Below are positions 18,394-28,139 of a DNA stretch of 64,000 nt, piece by piece. A model generated the notes under the pieces. It was not told the origin of the DNA, did not search any database, and saw only the letters and a program-made list of their open reading frames with translations. The stretch spans positions 839,240 through 903,239 of the forward strand of contig DASTGN010000004.1 of assembly GCA_035719105.1 (NCBI GenBank). The letters are read 5' to 3'. The stretch's first letter is position 1. The number at the start of each line of letters is the position of its first letter. This stretch comes from UBA8389 sp035719105 (GTDB lineage Bacteria > Bacteroidota > Bacteroidia > Bacteroidales > UBA1402). Position numbers and translations under genes: made by a program.

Positions 18394-19455
18394 TCAGATG
18401 CCCAACGCGTCGCAATAAAAGTCCAACATTTCTTCAATTTGTTCGCGATTGGCGGTTTGATCGAGTTTCAATTCACCTATGCCCGAAAGCAACGTGAAAT
18501 TGATGGTGGCACTTTCGTTCTTTTTGTCGTGCGTCATGGCTTCGTACAAGGTCGGATAATCCTTGCACGAAATCGGATAGACACCGTATTCTTCCCTTAC
18601 GAAGCGGATGTATGATTGCAAAATGGAAGCCGGAAAGTTTAGCTGACGCATGCTTAAGTAAAGTTCGCAAAGCAACCCCCAAGCCACTGCATAACCGTGC
18701 AGGACGGGTTGTCCCTGTCGATGGGAAAGACTTTCGAAGGCGTGTCCTACGGTATGACCCAAGTTCAGTGCCTTGCGCAAACCTTGTTCTTTAGGATCTT
18801 TGGTGGTGATTTCGTACTTGATTTCTACGGAACGTTTAACCGCCTTTAAAAATGCTGGACTTTCAGGATGTTCGAGGTCCAGAGCCAATAATTCATTCCA
18901 ATAAGTAACATCGGAAAGTAAGCCGTGTTTCAACATTTCAGCATAGCCAGAAAGAATATTTGCTCGATCCAACGTACCGAAAAAAGGTGCGTAAAAAACC
19001 ACTACTGTGGGTAAGTGAAAAGCACCGATCTCATTCTTAAGCCCATTGAAATTGATTCCGGTTTTGCCTCCTACGGCGGCGTCCACAGCCGAAAGAACGG
19101 TTGTTGGGATGTGAATGCAATCGATTCCACGTTTAAAGGAAGCCGCCGCAAAACCTCCTAGGTCGGTAACCATGCCACCCCCGAGATTTACCAAAACCGA
19201 TTTGCGGGTAGCCCCTTGACTGCTCAGAAATTGCCAGACGGTGGCAAGACTCTCTATGTTTTTATGGTCATCCCCAGCAGGAATGGTCAGAAAATGAGCA
19301 TCACGCAGTACACTGGCTCCTTTCAATTCAGGCAAACAAAGCGTTGCCGTGTTGGTGTCCGTCAATACGAACACTTGGTTGGCGGCATAGGGCTGAAGCA
19401 GCGAATTTAGGTCGTTGTGGAGATTTTCAGAGAAAATCAAGCGGCTGGCTGGCAT
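18394..19455 (-). CDS. aroB: 3-dehydroquinate synthase
   Basis: 353 residues, the normal length. It converts DAHP to 3-dehydroquinate, step two of the shikimate pathway, in the cytoplasm. NAD-binding and metal-site blocks are visible: GGGMVTDLGGFAAASFKRG, IHIPTTVLSAVDAAVGGKTG and LNLGHTVGHAFE (metal-binding His). Followed after 10 bp by the PUL regulator, an unusual operon partner. Confidence 0.95.
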   Translation of the reverse strand: MPASRLIFSENLHNDLNSLLQPYAANQVFVLTDTNTATLCLPELKGASVLRDAHFLTIPAGDDHKNIESLATVWQFLSSQGATRKSVLVNLGGGMVTDLGGFAAASFKRGIDCIHIPTTVLSAVDAAVGGKTGINFNGLKNEIGAFHLPTVVVFYAPFFGTLDRANILSGYAEMLKHGLLSDVTYWNELLALDLEHPESPAFLKAVKRSVEIKYEITTKDPKEQGLRKALNLGHTVGHAFESLSHRQGQPVLHGYAVAWGLLCELYLSMRQLNFPASILQSYIRFVREEYGVYPISCKDYPTLYEAMTHDKKNESATINFTLLSGIGELKLDQTANREQIEEMLDFYCDALGI

Positions 19456-19477
19456 AATAAAAGGTATTTTTATACTA

Positions 19478-19485
19478 CAAAGATA
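19478..19485 (-). promoter_or_regulatory. -7 element of aroB
   Basis: Minus strand TATCTTTG, an exact TAnnTTTG match, 22 bases upstream of the aroB ATG. It would also drive the downstream PUL regulator gene. Confidence 0.55.
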
Positions 19486-19543
19486 GCAATTTCAAGGTTT
19501 TTTTGGATATTTGCATACATCGTTGGTTTTGACCTTAGATTCT

Positions 19544-20983
19544 ATGTTTTTGCATTCTGTACCTTGGACTGATATTTTCCTGTTTCTGATGAAATCCTTC
19601 TATTGGATTACGTTGGTGGGTGTCGTCATGGTGGTGATTCTCGACAATCAAAATCCTTTAAAGACCATTTCCTGGGTTTTGGTGCTTATTTTATTGCCCT
19701 ATGTCGGGCTTTTTCTCTATATTTTTCTGGGTCAACGCTATCGAAAGGTCAAAATCATTTCCAAAAAGAGCATTCGAAGCATCGAAAACAATCCGGCTTA
19801 TTTATATGAGGAATTAGATCCTTCCAGCTATCCGCCAGAATGTACTGGATTAATCCGTATGTTGCGCGAAAACAATTCTCATCCGGTATTTTCTGGTAAT
19901 CAGGTGCAACTCATCACAAATGGACGTGAGAAGTTCGACACCCTTTTTGACGATATTCGCCGTGCAAAGAAGCACATTCATTTGGAATACTACATCATTG
20001 ACAGCAGCAAGATAGGGTATGAATTGCAATCCTTACTCATACAAAAAGCACAAGAGGGTATTGAAGTTCGGGTGATTTATGACGACTTGGGTTCTTGGCA
20101 TACCAAAAATTCCTTTTTTCGCGAAATGCAGGATGGTGGCGTTCAGGTGTTTCCATTTCTAAAAGTTCGTTTTCCTTGGCTTTCGCCAAAGACCAATTAC
20201 CGAAATCACCGAAAAATTGCCGTTATCGATGGAGAAATTGGTTATACGGGCGGTTTCAATTTTGCTGATCGATATTTGGATGGTGGAAATTTCGATTTTT
20301 GGCGGGACACGCATGTGCGCATTGAAGGCAAAGGTGTTTACGGCTTGCAAACTGCTTTTCTGATTGACTGGTTTTTTATCAGCCGGAGCCTGATCACCTC
20401 CAAATTTTATTTCCCGAATATTCCCATCAAGGGCTCCTGCTTGGTTCAAACGGCCACCAGTAGCACCGATACGGATTGGCAAAACATCATGCAAAGCATT
20501 TTCAAAATCCTGACCACAGCCAAGAAATACGTATATCTGCAAACGCCTTATTTTCTGCCAAACGAAAGTTTGTTGACCGCTATGCAGACTGCCGCTTTGA
20601 GTGGTGTGGATGTGCGTTTGATGGTGCCCGCCGATTCTGATACCAAAGTGGCTTTGAAAGGGATGCATTCCTATTTTGCTGAAATTCTGGAAGCCGGCGT
20701 TAAGGTATATGTCTATCATAAGGGTTTCCTACATGCCAAAACGACGGTAGCCGACGACATTGTTTCCACAGTAGGGTCTACCAACCTGGATTACAGGAGT
20801 TTTGAGTTGGATTTTGAAGTAAACGCCTTTATTTACGATGAGACTTTCGCGAAAGAAATGAAGGCTGTCTTTTTGAAAGATCAGGAGGATTGCAGCCCGA
20901 TTATCTTATCGGAGTGGTCAAACAGACCAAAGTTTAAAAAGTGGATTGAATCGATCTGTCGGGTGTTTGGCCCACAACTCTAG
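19544..20983 (+). CDS. cls: Cardiolipin synthase (phospholipase D family)
   Basis: 479 residues from the ATG at 19544 (MFLHSVPWTD), preferred over an in-frame TTG 33 bases upstream. Two N-terminal membrane helices (PLDc_N) and two HKD motifs: NHRKIAVIDGEIGYTGGFN and HAKTTVADDIVSTVGSTN. It condenses two phosphatidylglycerols (or PG and CDP-DAG/PE) to cardiolipin at the inner membrane. Its stop codon overlaps the stop of the convergent rsmD gene. Confidence 0.92.
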   Translation: MFLHSVPWTDIFLFLMKSFYWITLVGVVMVVILDNQNPLKTISWVLVLILLPYVGLFLYIFLGQRYRKVKIISKKSIRSIENNPAYLYEELDPSSYPPECTGLIRMLRENNSHPVFSGNQVQLITNGREKFDTLFDDIRRAKKHIHLEYYIIDSSKIGYELQSLLIQKAQEGIEVRVIYDDLGSWHTKNSFFREMQDGGVQVFPFLKVRFPWLSPKTNYRNHRKIAVIDGEIGYTGGFNFADRYLDGGNFDFWRDTHVRIEGKGVYGLQTAFLIDWFFISRSLITSKFYFPNIPIKGSCLVQTATSSTDTDWQNIMQSIFKILTTAKKYVYLQTPYFLPNESLLTAMQTAALSGVDVRLMVPADSDTKVALKGMHSYFAEILEAGVKVYVYHKGFLHAKTTVADDIVSTVGSTNLDYRSFELDFEVNAFIYDETFAKEMKAVFLKDQEDCSPIILSEWSNRPKFKKWIESICRVFGPQL

Positions 20984-21516
20984 TCTTTTTCGAAAAAGGA
21001 GAAGTGAACGCTCCCGTACTTGCGCATTTCTTTGAAAAACGGATGCTGGCTGAAGTCGGTGGCCTTGCCATGTTCGACCAAAAGCAGACCATCTTCGGCT
21101 AAAAGTCCGGATGCAAAAATCAAATCAGGAATGTTGGACATTTTTTCATCCGCATAAGGTGCATCTGCAAAAATCAAATCGAATTTGACTCCCGAGGAAC
21201 TGATAAATCGATAGGCATCTCCGTTGACAACTGTGCAATTCGCAACGTTCAGTTTGTGAGCAACTTCCTGAATAAATCGCACGTGTGGTGCATATTGTTC
21301 CACGAAAGCTACGGATTTGACACCGCGAGATAGGAATTCGAATCCGATGCTGCCAGTCCCCGCAAAAAGATCCAAAACGCGTAATTCTTCGAAATCCAAG
21401 CGGTTGGAAAGTATGTTGAACAAATTTTCCTTGGCAAAATCGGTAGTTGGCCTGGCCTTCAAATTTTTAGGTAGCTGAAAGCTTCGACCACGAAAGTTAC
21501 CGCTTACAATTCTCAT
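20980..21516 (-). CDS. rsmD: 16S rRNA (guanine(966)-N(2))-methyltransferase
   Basis: 178 residues. Methylates G966 of 16S rRNA. Visible features are the N-terminal MRIVSGNFRGRSF, SAM motif LDLFAGTGSIGFEFLSRG and catalytic motif IV, here DAPY instead of the usual DPPY/DPPF. Its start overlaps the stop of DUF3822 by 4 bp (ATGA), so the two are translationally coupled. Confidence 0.93.
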   Translation of the reverse strand: MRIVSGNFRGRSFQLPKNLKARPTTDFAKENLFNILSNRLDFEELRVLDLFAGTGSIGFEFLSRGVKSVAFVEQYAPHVRFIQEVAHKLNVANCTVVNGDAYRFISSSGVKFDLIFADAPYADEKMSNIPDLIFASGLLAEDGLLLVEHGKATDFSQHPFFKEMRKYGSVHFSFFEKD

Positions 21517-22349
21517 GCTTCACGCTTTTTAAAAAATTCTTCATCCTCTTCCTCATTCTCATCTTCCTCCTGTTTATCTTCTTTGGCTATTCTAAAAAGT
21601 GAATCTGGTCTTAAAGAGAATTCAGCTTCAAACAAATGAGCAATGTATGGCGAAAGCAAGGCTTGCAATTCGGAATAGGACATGGTTGAGTCGCTGCAGA
21701 TGTATGTCTGTACGGTGGCAGGATCCAAACCTACCTGCTCCAGGCATCGAAGCAGAAAATAAGCGATTTCTTCCGAATTGCGTACTACAAACGTATTGGC
21801 AAAGAGCATACGGCGGGTGTCAGCCATGAATACTTGCATGTGGTGACCATAGAAATGTGCGGTCATTGTAGAAATGTCTGACTTGGCAGCCTGATGATAG
21901 GTCCAATTGGCAATCAAATAACTGCTGGACCATAAGGTCATGTTGGGCAAGTATTTTTCCAATTGGCGATCTCTTTCAGCAGCTATTTCCCAACAAAACA
22001 TTTGTTTGCCATCATCGAACGGTGCCGTATAAATTTGCATTTCCCCTTCGTCTCCATTCTGAAAACGAAAATAATCTTCCAAAGTACGATCGTCAGCTAC
22101 TTTATTGGGTACCAGCATAAACCGACTGGTGAAGTCGATGACGGAGACTTTTAAGTCAGGTCTGGCTGTCCATTTATTATCTTTCAGAAAGGCCACCAAT
22201 TTATCTGGAAAATCGATGGGAGCGAAAATTCGTAGTTTCGAGATGCTGGTTCCTCTTGCCGAAACCTTACCGAACAAAAACCCTTCCGGTGTGGCACGGA
22301 TGATCAATTGCTTCAATGAATTGGGAGCGGGTTTGCCGGTGTCCTGCAT
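21513..22349 (-). CDS. DUF3822 family protein
   Basis: 278 residues, of a family restricted to Bacteroidetes and commonly next to rsmD. It has an actin/ASKHA-like organisation by eye (repeated FYGHHMQVFMADTRRMLFANTFVVRN-type strands) and a strongly acidic tail near the C-terminus (EDKQEEDENEEEDEE). Function is not known. Likely first gene of a two-gene operon with rsmD. Confidence 0.8.
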   Translation of the reverse strand: MQDTGKPAPNSLKQLIIRATPEGFLFGKVSARGTSISKLRIFAPIDFPDKLVAFLKDNKWTARPDLKVSVIDFTSRFMLVPNKVADDRTLEDYFRFQNGDEGEMQIYTAPFDDGKQMFCWEIAAERDRQLEKYLPNMTLWSSSYLIANWTYHQAAKSDISTMTAHFYGHHMQVFMADTRRMLFANTFVVRNSEEIAYFLLRCLEQVGLDPATVQTYICSDSTMSYSELQALLSPYIAHLFEAEFSLRPDSLFRIAKEDKQEEDENEEEDEEFFKKREA

Positions 22350-22395
22350 GGGTGGTTCAAGGTGCCAACGGGCTAAGTTTTCCCGAAAGCGTTCA

Positions 22396-22403
22396 CAAAA
22401 TTA
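22396..22403 (-). promoter_or_regulatory. -7 element of the DUF3822-rsmD operon
   Basis: Minus strand TAATTTTG (TAnnTTTG match), 46 bases before the DUF3822 start, in the divergent gap shared with the helicase gene. Confidence 0.45.
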
Positions 22404-22451
22404 GCAAATGAAACGGAAACGCACTACTTTTAAGGTCAATAATTTCCCTCG

Positions 22452-23885
22452 ATGATAGCCCCTCAACTCGCTGAGCACATTGCCCATTTTTTCCCGTTCG
22501 AACCCACGCCTGAACAACATGAAGCCTTGCAGCGATTGTCTGTATTCATGCTGACTGGAACCGATCAACAAGTCTTTTTGTTGAAAGGATATGCCGGCAC
22601 CGGTAAAACAAGTCTCATCAGTGCCTTGATTCGTTATTTGGATGAACGTAAAGTCGGATGTGAGTTGTTGGCACCTACTGGTCGAGCTGCCAAAGTCTTG
22701 GCTTCCTACAGCGGTCATCCTGCCTTGACCATCCATAAGAAAATTTATCGAAAGGCCGTGGTTTCAGGAGACGAAGGCGGTTTTTCCTTAAATTTCAACA
22801 AACACAAGGATACTTTTTTCATCGTGGACGAAGCGTCTATGATAGCCAACGGTGGGGGAGAGAACTCTGCATTCGGAAGTGGTCGATTGCTCGAAGATTT
22901 GTTGGAATTTGTTTATTCTGGCGAAAATTGCCGGTTGATCCTGATGGGAGATACGGCCCAATTACCCCCTGTAGGCCAAGCCTTAAGCCCAGCTCTGGAT
23001 CCGATTCAACTACGTACCTTAGGCATGGAAGCAATCGGCATCGAGTTGACCCAGGTATTGCGTCAAGCCGGCGACAGTGGCATTCTTCAAAATGCCACTG
23101 CATTGCGCGAATCCATTCGAAACGACAAGGTAAAGGAACTACCTCAGTTGCAAATCAATAAAGTGGATGTCTTTCGACTCGGAGGAGACGAACTGATGGA
23201 TACACTCACGGCTTCCTACGCCAAAGTTGGCATTGAGGAAAGCAAAATCGTCTGTCCATCCAACAAACGAGCGGTACTTTTCAACAAAGGCATTCGCAAC
23301 TCGGTGCTTTATAAAGAAGACGAAATTACCAGTGGTGACTATTTGCTCGTGGCTAAGAACAATTACCTCTGGTCGGAACCCTACAAAGAAATTCCCTTCA
23401 TTGCCAACGGTGACTTAGTGGAAGTGGTCAGGGTTCGAAAACACTACGAAATGTATGGTTTCCGCTTTGCCGATATGGAAGTGCGCTTTCCGGAATACAA
23501 CTGGGAACTTGAGGTGCGGGTACTGTTGGATTCGCTTTCTTCAGAGTCCCCAGCGCTGGATAGACCTTCGCAAGAGCGGTTGTATCAGGATGTTGTTCAA
23601 GATTATGCGCCGCAGTGCAAAACGAAACGAGAATTGTATTTGCGGCTTAAAAGTGACCCTTGGCTCAACGCTCTTCAGGTGAAATACGGTTACGCCTTCA
23701 CTTGTCACAAAGCGCAAGGCGGGCAGTGGAAAGACGTTTTCCTCGACCAAGGGTATGTCACGGAGGAACGCATGGGCTTGGATTACTACCGTTGGCTTTA
23801 TACTGCCATGACCAGGGCAACCGAACGAATCTTTTTAGTGAACTTCAAGGATGAATTCATAAAAAACCCTCCGGCTAATGGTTAG
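22452..23885 (+). CDS. RecD-like / Pif1-superfamily DNA helicase
   Basis: 477 residues. Walker A GYAGTGKTSLI (about 50), motif LAPTGRAAKVL, Walker B IVDEASM, motif III GDTAQLPPVG and a C-terminal UvrD_C_2 region (FTCHKAQGGQW, YTAMTRATERIFLVNF). A superfamily 1B 5'-3' DNA helicase without RecB/RecC partners here. Conserved Bacteroidota neighbour of DUF3822 and rsmD, probably in DNA repair or replication restart. Confidence 0.85.
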   Translation: MIAPQLAEHIAHFFPFEPTPEQHEALQRLSVFMLTGTDQQVFLLKGYAGTGKTSLISALIRYLDERKVGCELLAPTGRAAKVLASYSGHPALTIHKKIYRKAVVSGDEGGFSLNFNKHKDTFFIVDEASMIANGGGENSAFGSGRLLEDLLEFVYSGENCRLILMGDTAQLPPVGQALSPALDPIQLRTLGMEAIGIELTQVLRQAGDSGILQNATALRESIRNDKVKELPQLQINKVDVFRLGGDELMDTLTASYAKVGIEESKIVCPSNKRAVLFNKGIRNSVLYKEDEITSGDYLLVAKNNYLWSEPYKEIPFIANGDLVEVVRVRKHYEMYGFRFADMEVRFPEYNWELEVRVLLDSLSSESPALDRPSQERLYQDVVQDYAPQCKTKRELYLRLKSDPWLNALQVKYGYAFTCHKAQGGQWKDVFLDQGYVTEERMGLDYYRWLYTAMTRATERIFLVNFKDEFIKNPPANG

Positions 23886-23900
23886 GCGGAGGGTTTTCTT
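23861..23900. terminator. Bidirectional intrinsic terminator
   Basis: Stem CCCTCCG / CGGAGGG (23867-23873 and 23887-23893) extended by an inner CTAA / TTAG pairing, with A-run on the left and TTTTCTT on the right. It contains the helicase stop codon and can end both the helicase mRNA (+) and the RND efflux operon (-). Confidence 0.85.
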
Positions 23901-23916
23901 CAGTGATTCAAAAAAC

Positions 23917-26900
23917 TCAAATTTCTACTTCTTCGATATCAGTTGTGTCTAGGTCGATTGCAACTTTGTTCTTGCGGAATGTTTTGTTGAACCAATCTTT
24001 CATTTTGTCAGTTGCGTAATAAACAACAGGTACTACAACCAGTGTCAGCAAGAGTGAACTGGTCAAGCCACCGATGATAACCCAAGCCAAACCGTTTTTG
24101 CTTTCGGCTGATGCGCCCGTTGCCAAAGCTATAGGTAGCATACCGAAAATCATGGATAAGGTGGTCATCAGAATCGGGCGGAGACGTTCCTGGCCGGCTG
24201 CAATCAAAGCATCTGTGATGTTGCGTCCGAGTGCACGCTGTTGATTGGTGAAGTCAACCAGTAAAATAGCATTCTTGGCTACTAACCCAATGAGCATGAC
24301 CAAGCCGATCATAGAGAATATGTTCATCGTACTTCCACTCAAGGCCAGTGCAAGCAAAGCTCCTACGATGGCGAAGGGTATGGAAAACAAGACTACAAAC
24401 GGATAGAGGTAGGAGTTGTACAAAGCTACCATGACTAGGTAAACCAATACTAACGCTAATATCATCGCGATACCGAAACTAGCAAAGGCATCACCCTGCT
24501 GCTTCATTTGTCCTAAATAACTGAACTCAACATCTTGGTTGTGAATGTTATTGCTAATGGTTTCTTTGATTTCTGAACCTACTGTTCCAATCGGACGTCC
24601 TACTACACCAGCTTTGACAGTCAAACTTGAAACACGGTCGTAGCGTTCCAACTTATTTGGCCCAAGTGTCTGTTCAATAGTGGCAAAGTTCTGCAATTCA
24701 ATGGATTGACCTTTCGAATTAACAAAAGTAAGCATCTTGATATCCTCTGGATTTCTGCGGCTGGTTTCGTCAAAACGAAGATTTATATCATATTCTTCAT
24801 TCTTTTCCGAGTATTTCATGTCTGAATTGCCGGCAAAAGAGAGTCGGAGCGAATTGGCAACATCAAAGACCGAAAGGCCAAGCTGGGACATTTTGACCCT
24901 GTCCAGTGAGATTCTCATTTCAGGCTTGCTTTTTTCGATGGAAAGCTTCACATTGACCGTTCCTGGAATATTTTTGATGAGGCGCATCACACTGTCGGCC
25001 TCCACATACAGCGTGTTCATGTCGGTTCCACGGAGTAACACTTGGATGGGTGAGTCCGTATTCATCCCCGAAGAAGACGTTGCTGAAACCGTGGCACGAA
25101 TGCCAGGTATTTTCATGATTTCATTCTGAAGCATCGCTCCATATTGTTCGGTGCTTACTTTACGATCTTTCTTATCGACTATTTTGACGCTGATTTCACT
25201 CTTGTCGGCTTCGTTGGAACCCATCATACTACTGCTGCTGGTGTAACCAACACGGGTGGAAACTCGGAGTACCTCGGGTTTTCTGAACAGCAAATTCTCG
25301 ACCTCTATGGTTTTTAAGTTGGTCTGATACAAGTTGTTCTGTTGGTCAGTTTCCAGTTTCACCATCAATTCTCCTCTGTCACTGTTCGGCATGAATTCCA
25401 TACCTATAAAGCCAAAAGGTATCAACATGATGGATGCGATGACAAGTAAGAATGCAAACGACCAAGTTGCCAGTTTGTGACGCAACCCCCAACGGAGAAT
25501 CTGTTCGTATTTGCGGACGGTGGCATTAAAGACACCTTCAAAACCCAGTGCCAGTCGGCCCATAAACCGCTTCTTGGACAATTTTTCCTTTCGGCTGAAC
25601 CGTGATGCCAGCAGTGGCGTCAGGGTGAAAGACACGAATAAGCTCATCAATGTTGAAAATACGATGACCAGTGAAAATTCACGCAGCATGTTTCCAATCA
25701 TACCGTTCACCAGCGCGATTGGTACGAATACCACCACGTCCACCAAAGTGATGGCTACAGCTGTGAAACTGATTTCAGCACGTCCGTCAATGGCTGCCTG
25801 CCTTCGACTCTTGCCCATTTCCAAATGTCGATGTATGTTTTCGAGCACCACAATAGAATCGTCCACCAGAATCCCAATGACCAAAGAAAGTGCTAATAAC
25901 GTCATCAAGTTGAGGGAGAAGTCGAAGATATACATGGCTGCGAACACCGAGATGATGGATGCGGGGATGGAAACCATTACAATCATGGAATTGCGTACAC
26001 TGTGCAGAAAGAAGAACATCACAAACGCAACTAGCAAAATAGCCAGTCCAAGGTCTTTTACTACGGCATTTGCCGACTCAAGCGTATGAGTGGATGAGTC
26101 GTTAGATACATTGAACATGAGTTGATTCTTGGAATATGTCGATTCCAAAACGCTGATTTCCTTATTGATCTGTTGACAGACATCAACAGTGTTTGCATCG
26201 GATTGTTTCTGGATGATTATACCGATGGAGCTAATATTGTTCACACGGTTGATGGTGGACACTTCGGCGGTACCGTCATAGACATCGGCAACATCTTCCA
26301 GATAAACAACAGTTCCTGTCGCAGTTTTAGCGATGGCGACTTTACGCAGTTGTTCCACGTTCTGGATTTTTCCACCCAACCGAACCGTATATTGACTCTT
26401 TTCATTTTCAATTTTACCAGTCGGGAGCTCCAAATTAGAGTTGCCCAATGCTAAATAAACAGATGCGATGGGGATTTTGTATCCTTCCAGTTTCTGCTTG
26501 TCAATGTTTATTCGAATCTCGCGTTCCGTTCCGCCAATTAGAGTTACCTGTCCTACACCATTCAATTTGGAAAGTTGTGCCTTGATCTGATCTTTGGTCA
26601 ATTGGTACAATTCCGTTGCTGGCATTTTGGCAGTCAAACCAATCTGCATCACAGGAATATCATTGGTTGAAAACGTAGATAGAGAAGGTGTTTTGGCATT
26701 GGTCGGCAATAAAGTGACAACCGTATTCACTTTGCGTTGAGCTTCCTGAAGGGCGACGTTGATGTCGGTTCCAGAATTCAGTGTTATTGTGATGACGGAA
26801 AAGCCTTCTTGGGAGGAGGAAGCCATGTTGTCCACATTTTCCAACGAGGATAAGGCATCTTCCAACTTCTTGGTGACGGAACTTTCCACATCGGCGGCGG

Positions 26901-27063
26901 ATGCGCCGGGATAGACCGTCATGACTGCTACGATCGGCACATCGATTTTGGGAAGTAAGTCGTATTTCAATAATGAATACGACAGGACACCTGCGATGGC
27001 CAATATGGCAAATATTACAGCGACCAGCGTGGGTCGCTTTATGGACAATTCGGTTATTGACAT
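23917..27063 (-). CDS. RND efflux pump, HAE1/AcrB-type inner-membrane transporter
   Basis: 1048 residues, the family length. It starts at the ATG at 27063 (MSITELSIKRP), 10 bp after the adaptor stop. Twelve membrane helices with two large periplasmic loops; TM4 has the proton-relay pair (GILVDDSIVVLENIHRH) and the C-terminal half has GLVAKNAILLVDF. Drives drug or lipid-like substrates out using the proton gradient, with the MFP and TolC proteins encoded just upstream. The substrate cannot be read from sequence. Confidence 0.94.
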   Translation of the reverse strand: MSITELSIKRPTLVAVIFAILAIAGVLSYSLLKYDLLPKIDVPIVAVMTVYPGASAADVESSVTKKLEDALSSLENVDNMASSSQEGFSVITITLNSGTDINVALQEAQRKVNTVVTLLPTNAKTPSLSTFSTNDIPVMQIGLTAKMPATELYQLTKDQIKAQLSKLNGVGQVTLIGGTEREIRINIDKQKLEGYKIPIASVYLALGNSNLELPTGKIENEKSQYTVRLGGKIQNVEQLRKVAIAKTATGTVVYLEDVADVYDGTAEVSTINRVNNISSIGIIIQKQSDANTVDVCQQINKEISVLESTYSKNQLMFNVSNDSSTHTLESANAVVKDLGLAILLVAFVMFFFLHSVRNSMIVMVSIPASIISVFAAMYIFDFSLNLMTLLALSLVIGILVDDSIVVLENIHRHLEMGKSRRQAAIDGRAEISFTAVAITLVDVVVFVPIALVNGMIGNMLREFSLVIVFSTLMSLFVSFTLTPLLASRFSRKEKLSKKRFMGRLALGFEGVFNATVRKYEQILRWGLRHKLATWSFAFLLVIASIMLIPFGFIGMEFMPNSDRGELMVKLETDQQNNLYQTNLKTIEVENLLFRKPEVLRVSTRVGYTSSSSMMGSNEADKSEISVKIVDKKDRKVSTEQYGAMLQNEIMKIPGIRATVSATSSSGMNTDSPIQVLLRGTDMNTLYVEADSVMRLIKNIPGTVNVKLSIEKSKPEMRISLDRVKMSQLGLSVFDVANSLRLSFAGNSDMKYSEKNEEYDINLRFDETSRRNPEDIKMLTFVNSKGQSIELQNFATIEQTLGPNKLERYDRVSSLTVKAGVVGRPIGTVGSEIKETISNNIHNQDVEFSYLGQMKQQGDAFASFGIAMILALVLVYLVMVALYNSYLYPFVVLFSIPFAIVGALLALALSGSTMNIFSMIGLVMLIGLVAKNAILLVDFTNQQRALGRNITDALIAAGQERLRPILMTTLSMIFGMLPIALATGASAESKNGLAWVIIGGLTSSLLLTLVVVPVVYYATDKMKDWFNKTFRKNKVAIDLDTTDIEEVEI

Positions 27064-27073
27064 GATGCTGCGA

Positions 27074-28126
27074 TTACTTATTGGGTGCAATGGAGACGGT
27101 CATTCCGTCTATAAGGTTTATCTGGCCGGCGGTCACTACTTGTTCTCCTTTGGCCAAACCTTTGGAAACGAAGAGTACTTTTTCATTGCCGCCAATAACA
27201 AGGATGTCACGTATTTGCGCTTTACCATTCTTGACGACATATACTTTTGCATTCTTAGAACTTCCAAGCAACGCTTCACGAGGGATGCTTAAGGCTGTAC
27301 CTTTTCCAGGAATATCGATGGTCACATTGGCAAATGTGCCGGCTTTTAGTTTGCCATTATTGTTGATAACCACTTCCACAGGGTAATTGTGTGAATCGTC
27401 ACCTTTCGAGGCAATGTAGGTTACTTTTCCTTCAAACGTTTTGTCCGGGAATGCTTCGCAAACAACACTTGCTTTGTCTCCGGTAGAAAGTTTATAGACG
27501 TTTGATTCGGAAACGTACATACGGATTTTCAAACGGGAGATGTCTAAAAGGCGTACAACGGGGCTGCCGATATTAACAAAAGCACCTTTTTCAACATTCT
27601 TTTCGGTGATGATGCCGCTTATTGGAGCGGTGATGGTAGCATCAGCCAATTGTTTTTTGGCTTGTTCGAGCTGAATTTGAGCCGTGGTGTTCGACATTCT
27701 GGCGTCTTCTATTTGCTGTTGAGTCATCGTGCCGCCTTGAAAAAGGCTTTCGTAACGAATCAGATCGCGCTGTTGTTTGTCTGCATTCAACTTTGAAGTT
27801 TGTACCGTAAGTTCTTTGATACGGTTGTCGATGGTGGCAATAACGGAACCCTTGGATTTGGTTTGCCCCAACTCGGCATTCAGACTTGTAATCTGTCCTG
27901 CCGCCTGCGCCGAAATAAGAACTTCGGTAAACGGGTTGAGCGTTCCTGTCAAGTTTAGGCTGGTTCCGGTGGATGTCTCTCCAACTTCAGCAGCGCTGAC
28001 TACGATTTCAGAAGAAATGAGATTGGCTTTACCAGCGTTGATTTTTTCATGGCTTCTTTTAAGCATGAACCCGGCTCCTACCAACACTAAAACGATGATT
28101 ATAATACTGATGATGCGATTTTTCAT
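27074..28126 (-). CDS. RND efflux periplasmic adaptor (membrane fusion protein)
   Basis: 350 residues. N-terminal membrane anchor (IISIIIIVLVLVGAGFML), split biotinyl-lipoyl halves (EVLISAQAAGQITSLNAELGQTKSKGSVIATID and TITAPISGIITEKNVEKGAFVNIGSPVVRLLD) around a short helical hairpin, then beta-barrel and membrane-proximal domains. It links the RND pump to TolC. Gaps of 10-13 bp to both neighbours. Confidence 0.93.
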   Translation of the reverse strand: MKNRIISIIIIVLVLVGAGFMLKRSHEKINAGKANLISSEIVVSAAEVGETSTGTSLNLTGTLNPFTEVLISAQAAGQITSLNAELGQTKSKGSVIATIDNRIKELTVQTSKLNADKQQRDLIRYESLFQGGTMTQQQIEDARMSNTTAQIQLEQAKKQLADATITAPISGIITEKNVEKGAFVNIGSPVVRLLDISRLKIRMYVSESNVYKLSTGDKASVVCEAFPDKTFEGKVTYIASKGDDSHNYPVEVVINNNGKLKAGTFANVTIDIPGKGTALSIPREALLGSSKNAKVYVVKNGKAQIRDILVIGGNEKVLFVSKGLAKGEQVVTAGQINLIDGMTVSIAPNK

Positions 28127-28139
28127 TGCGCTGTTTTTA

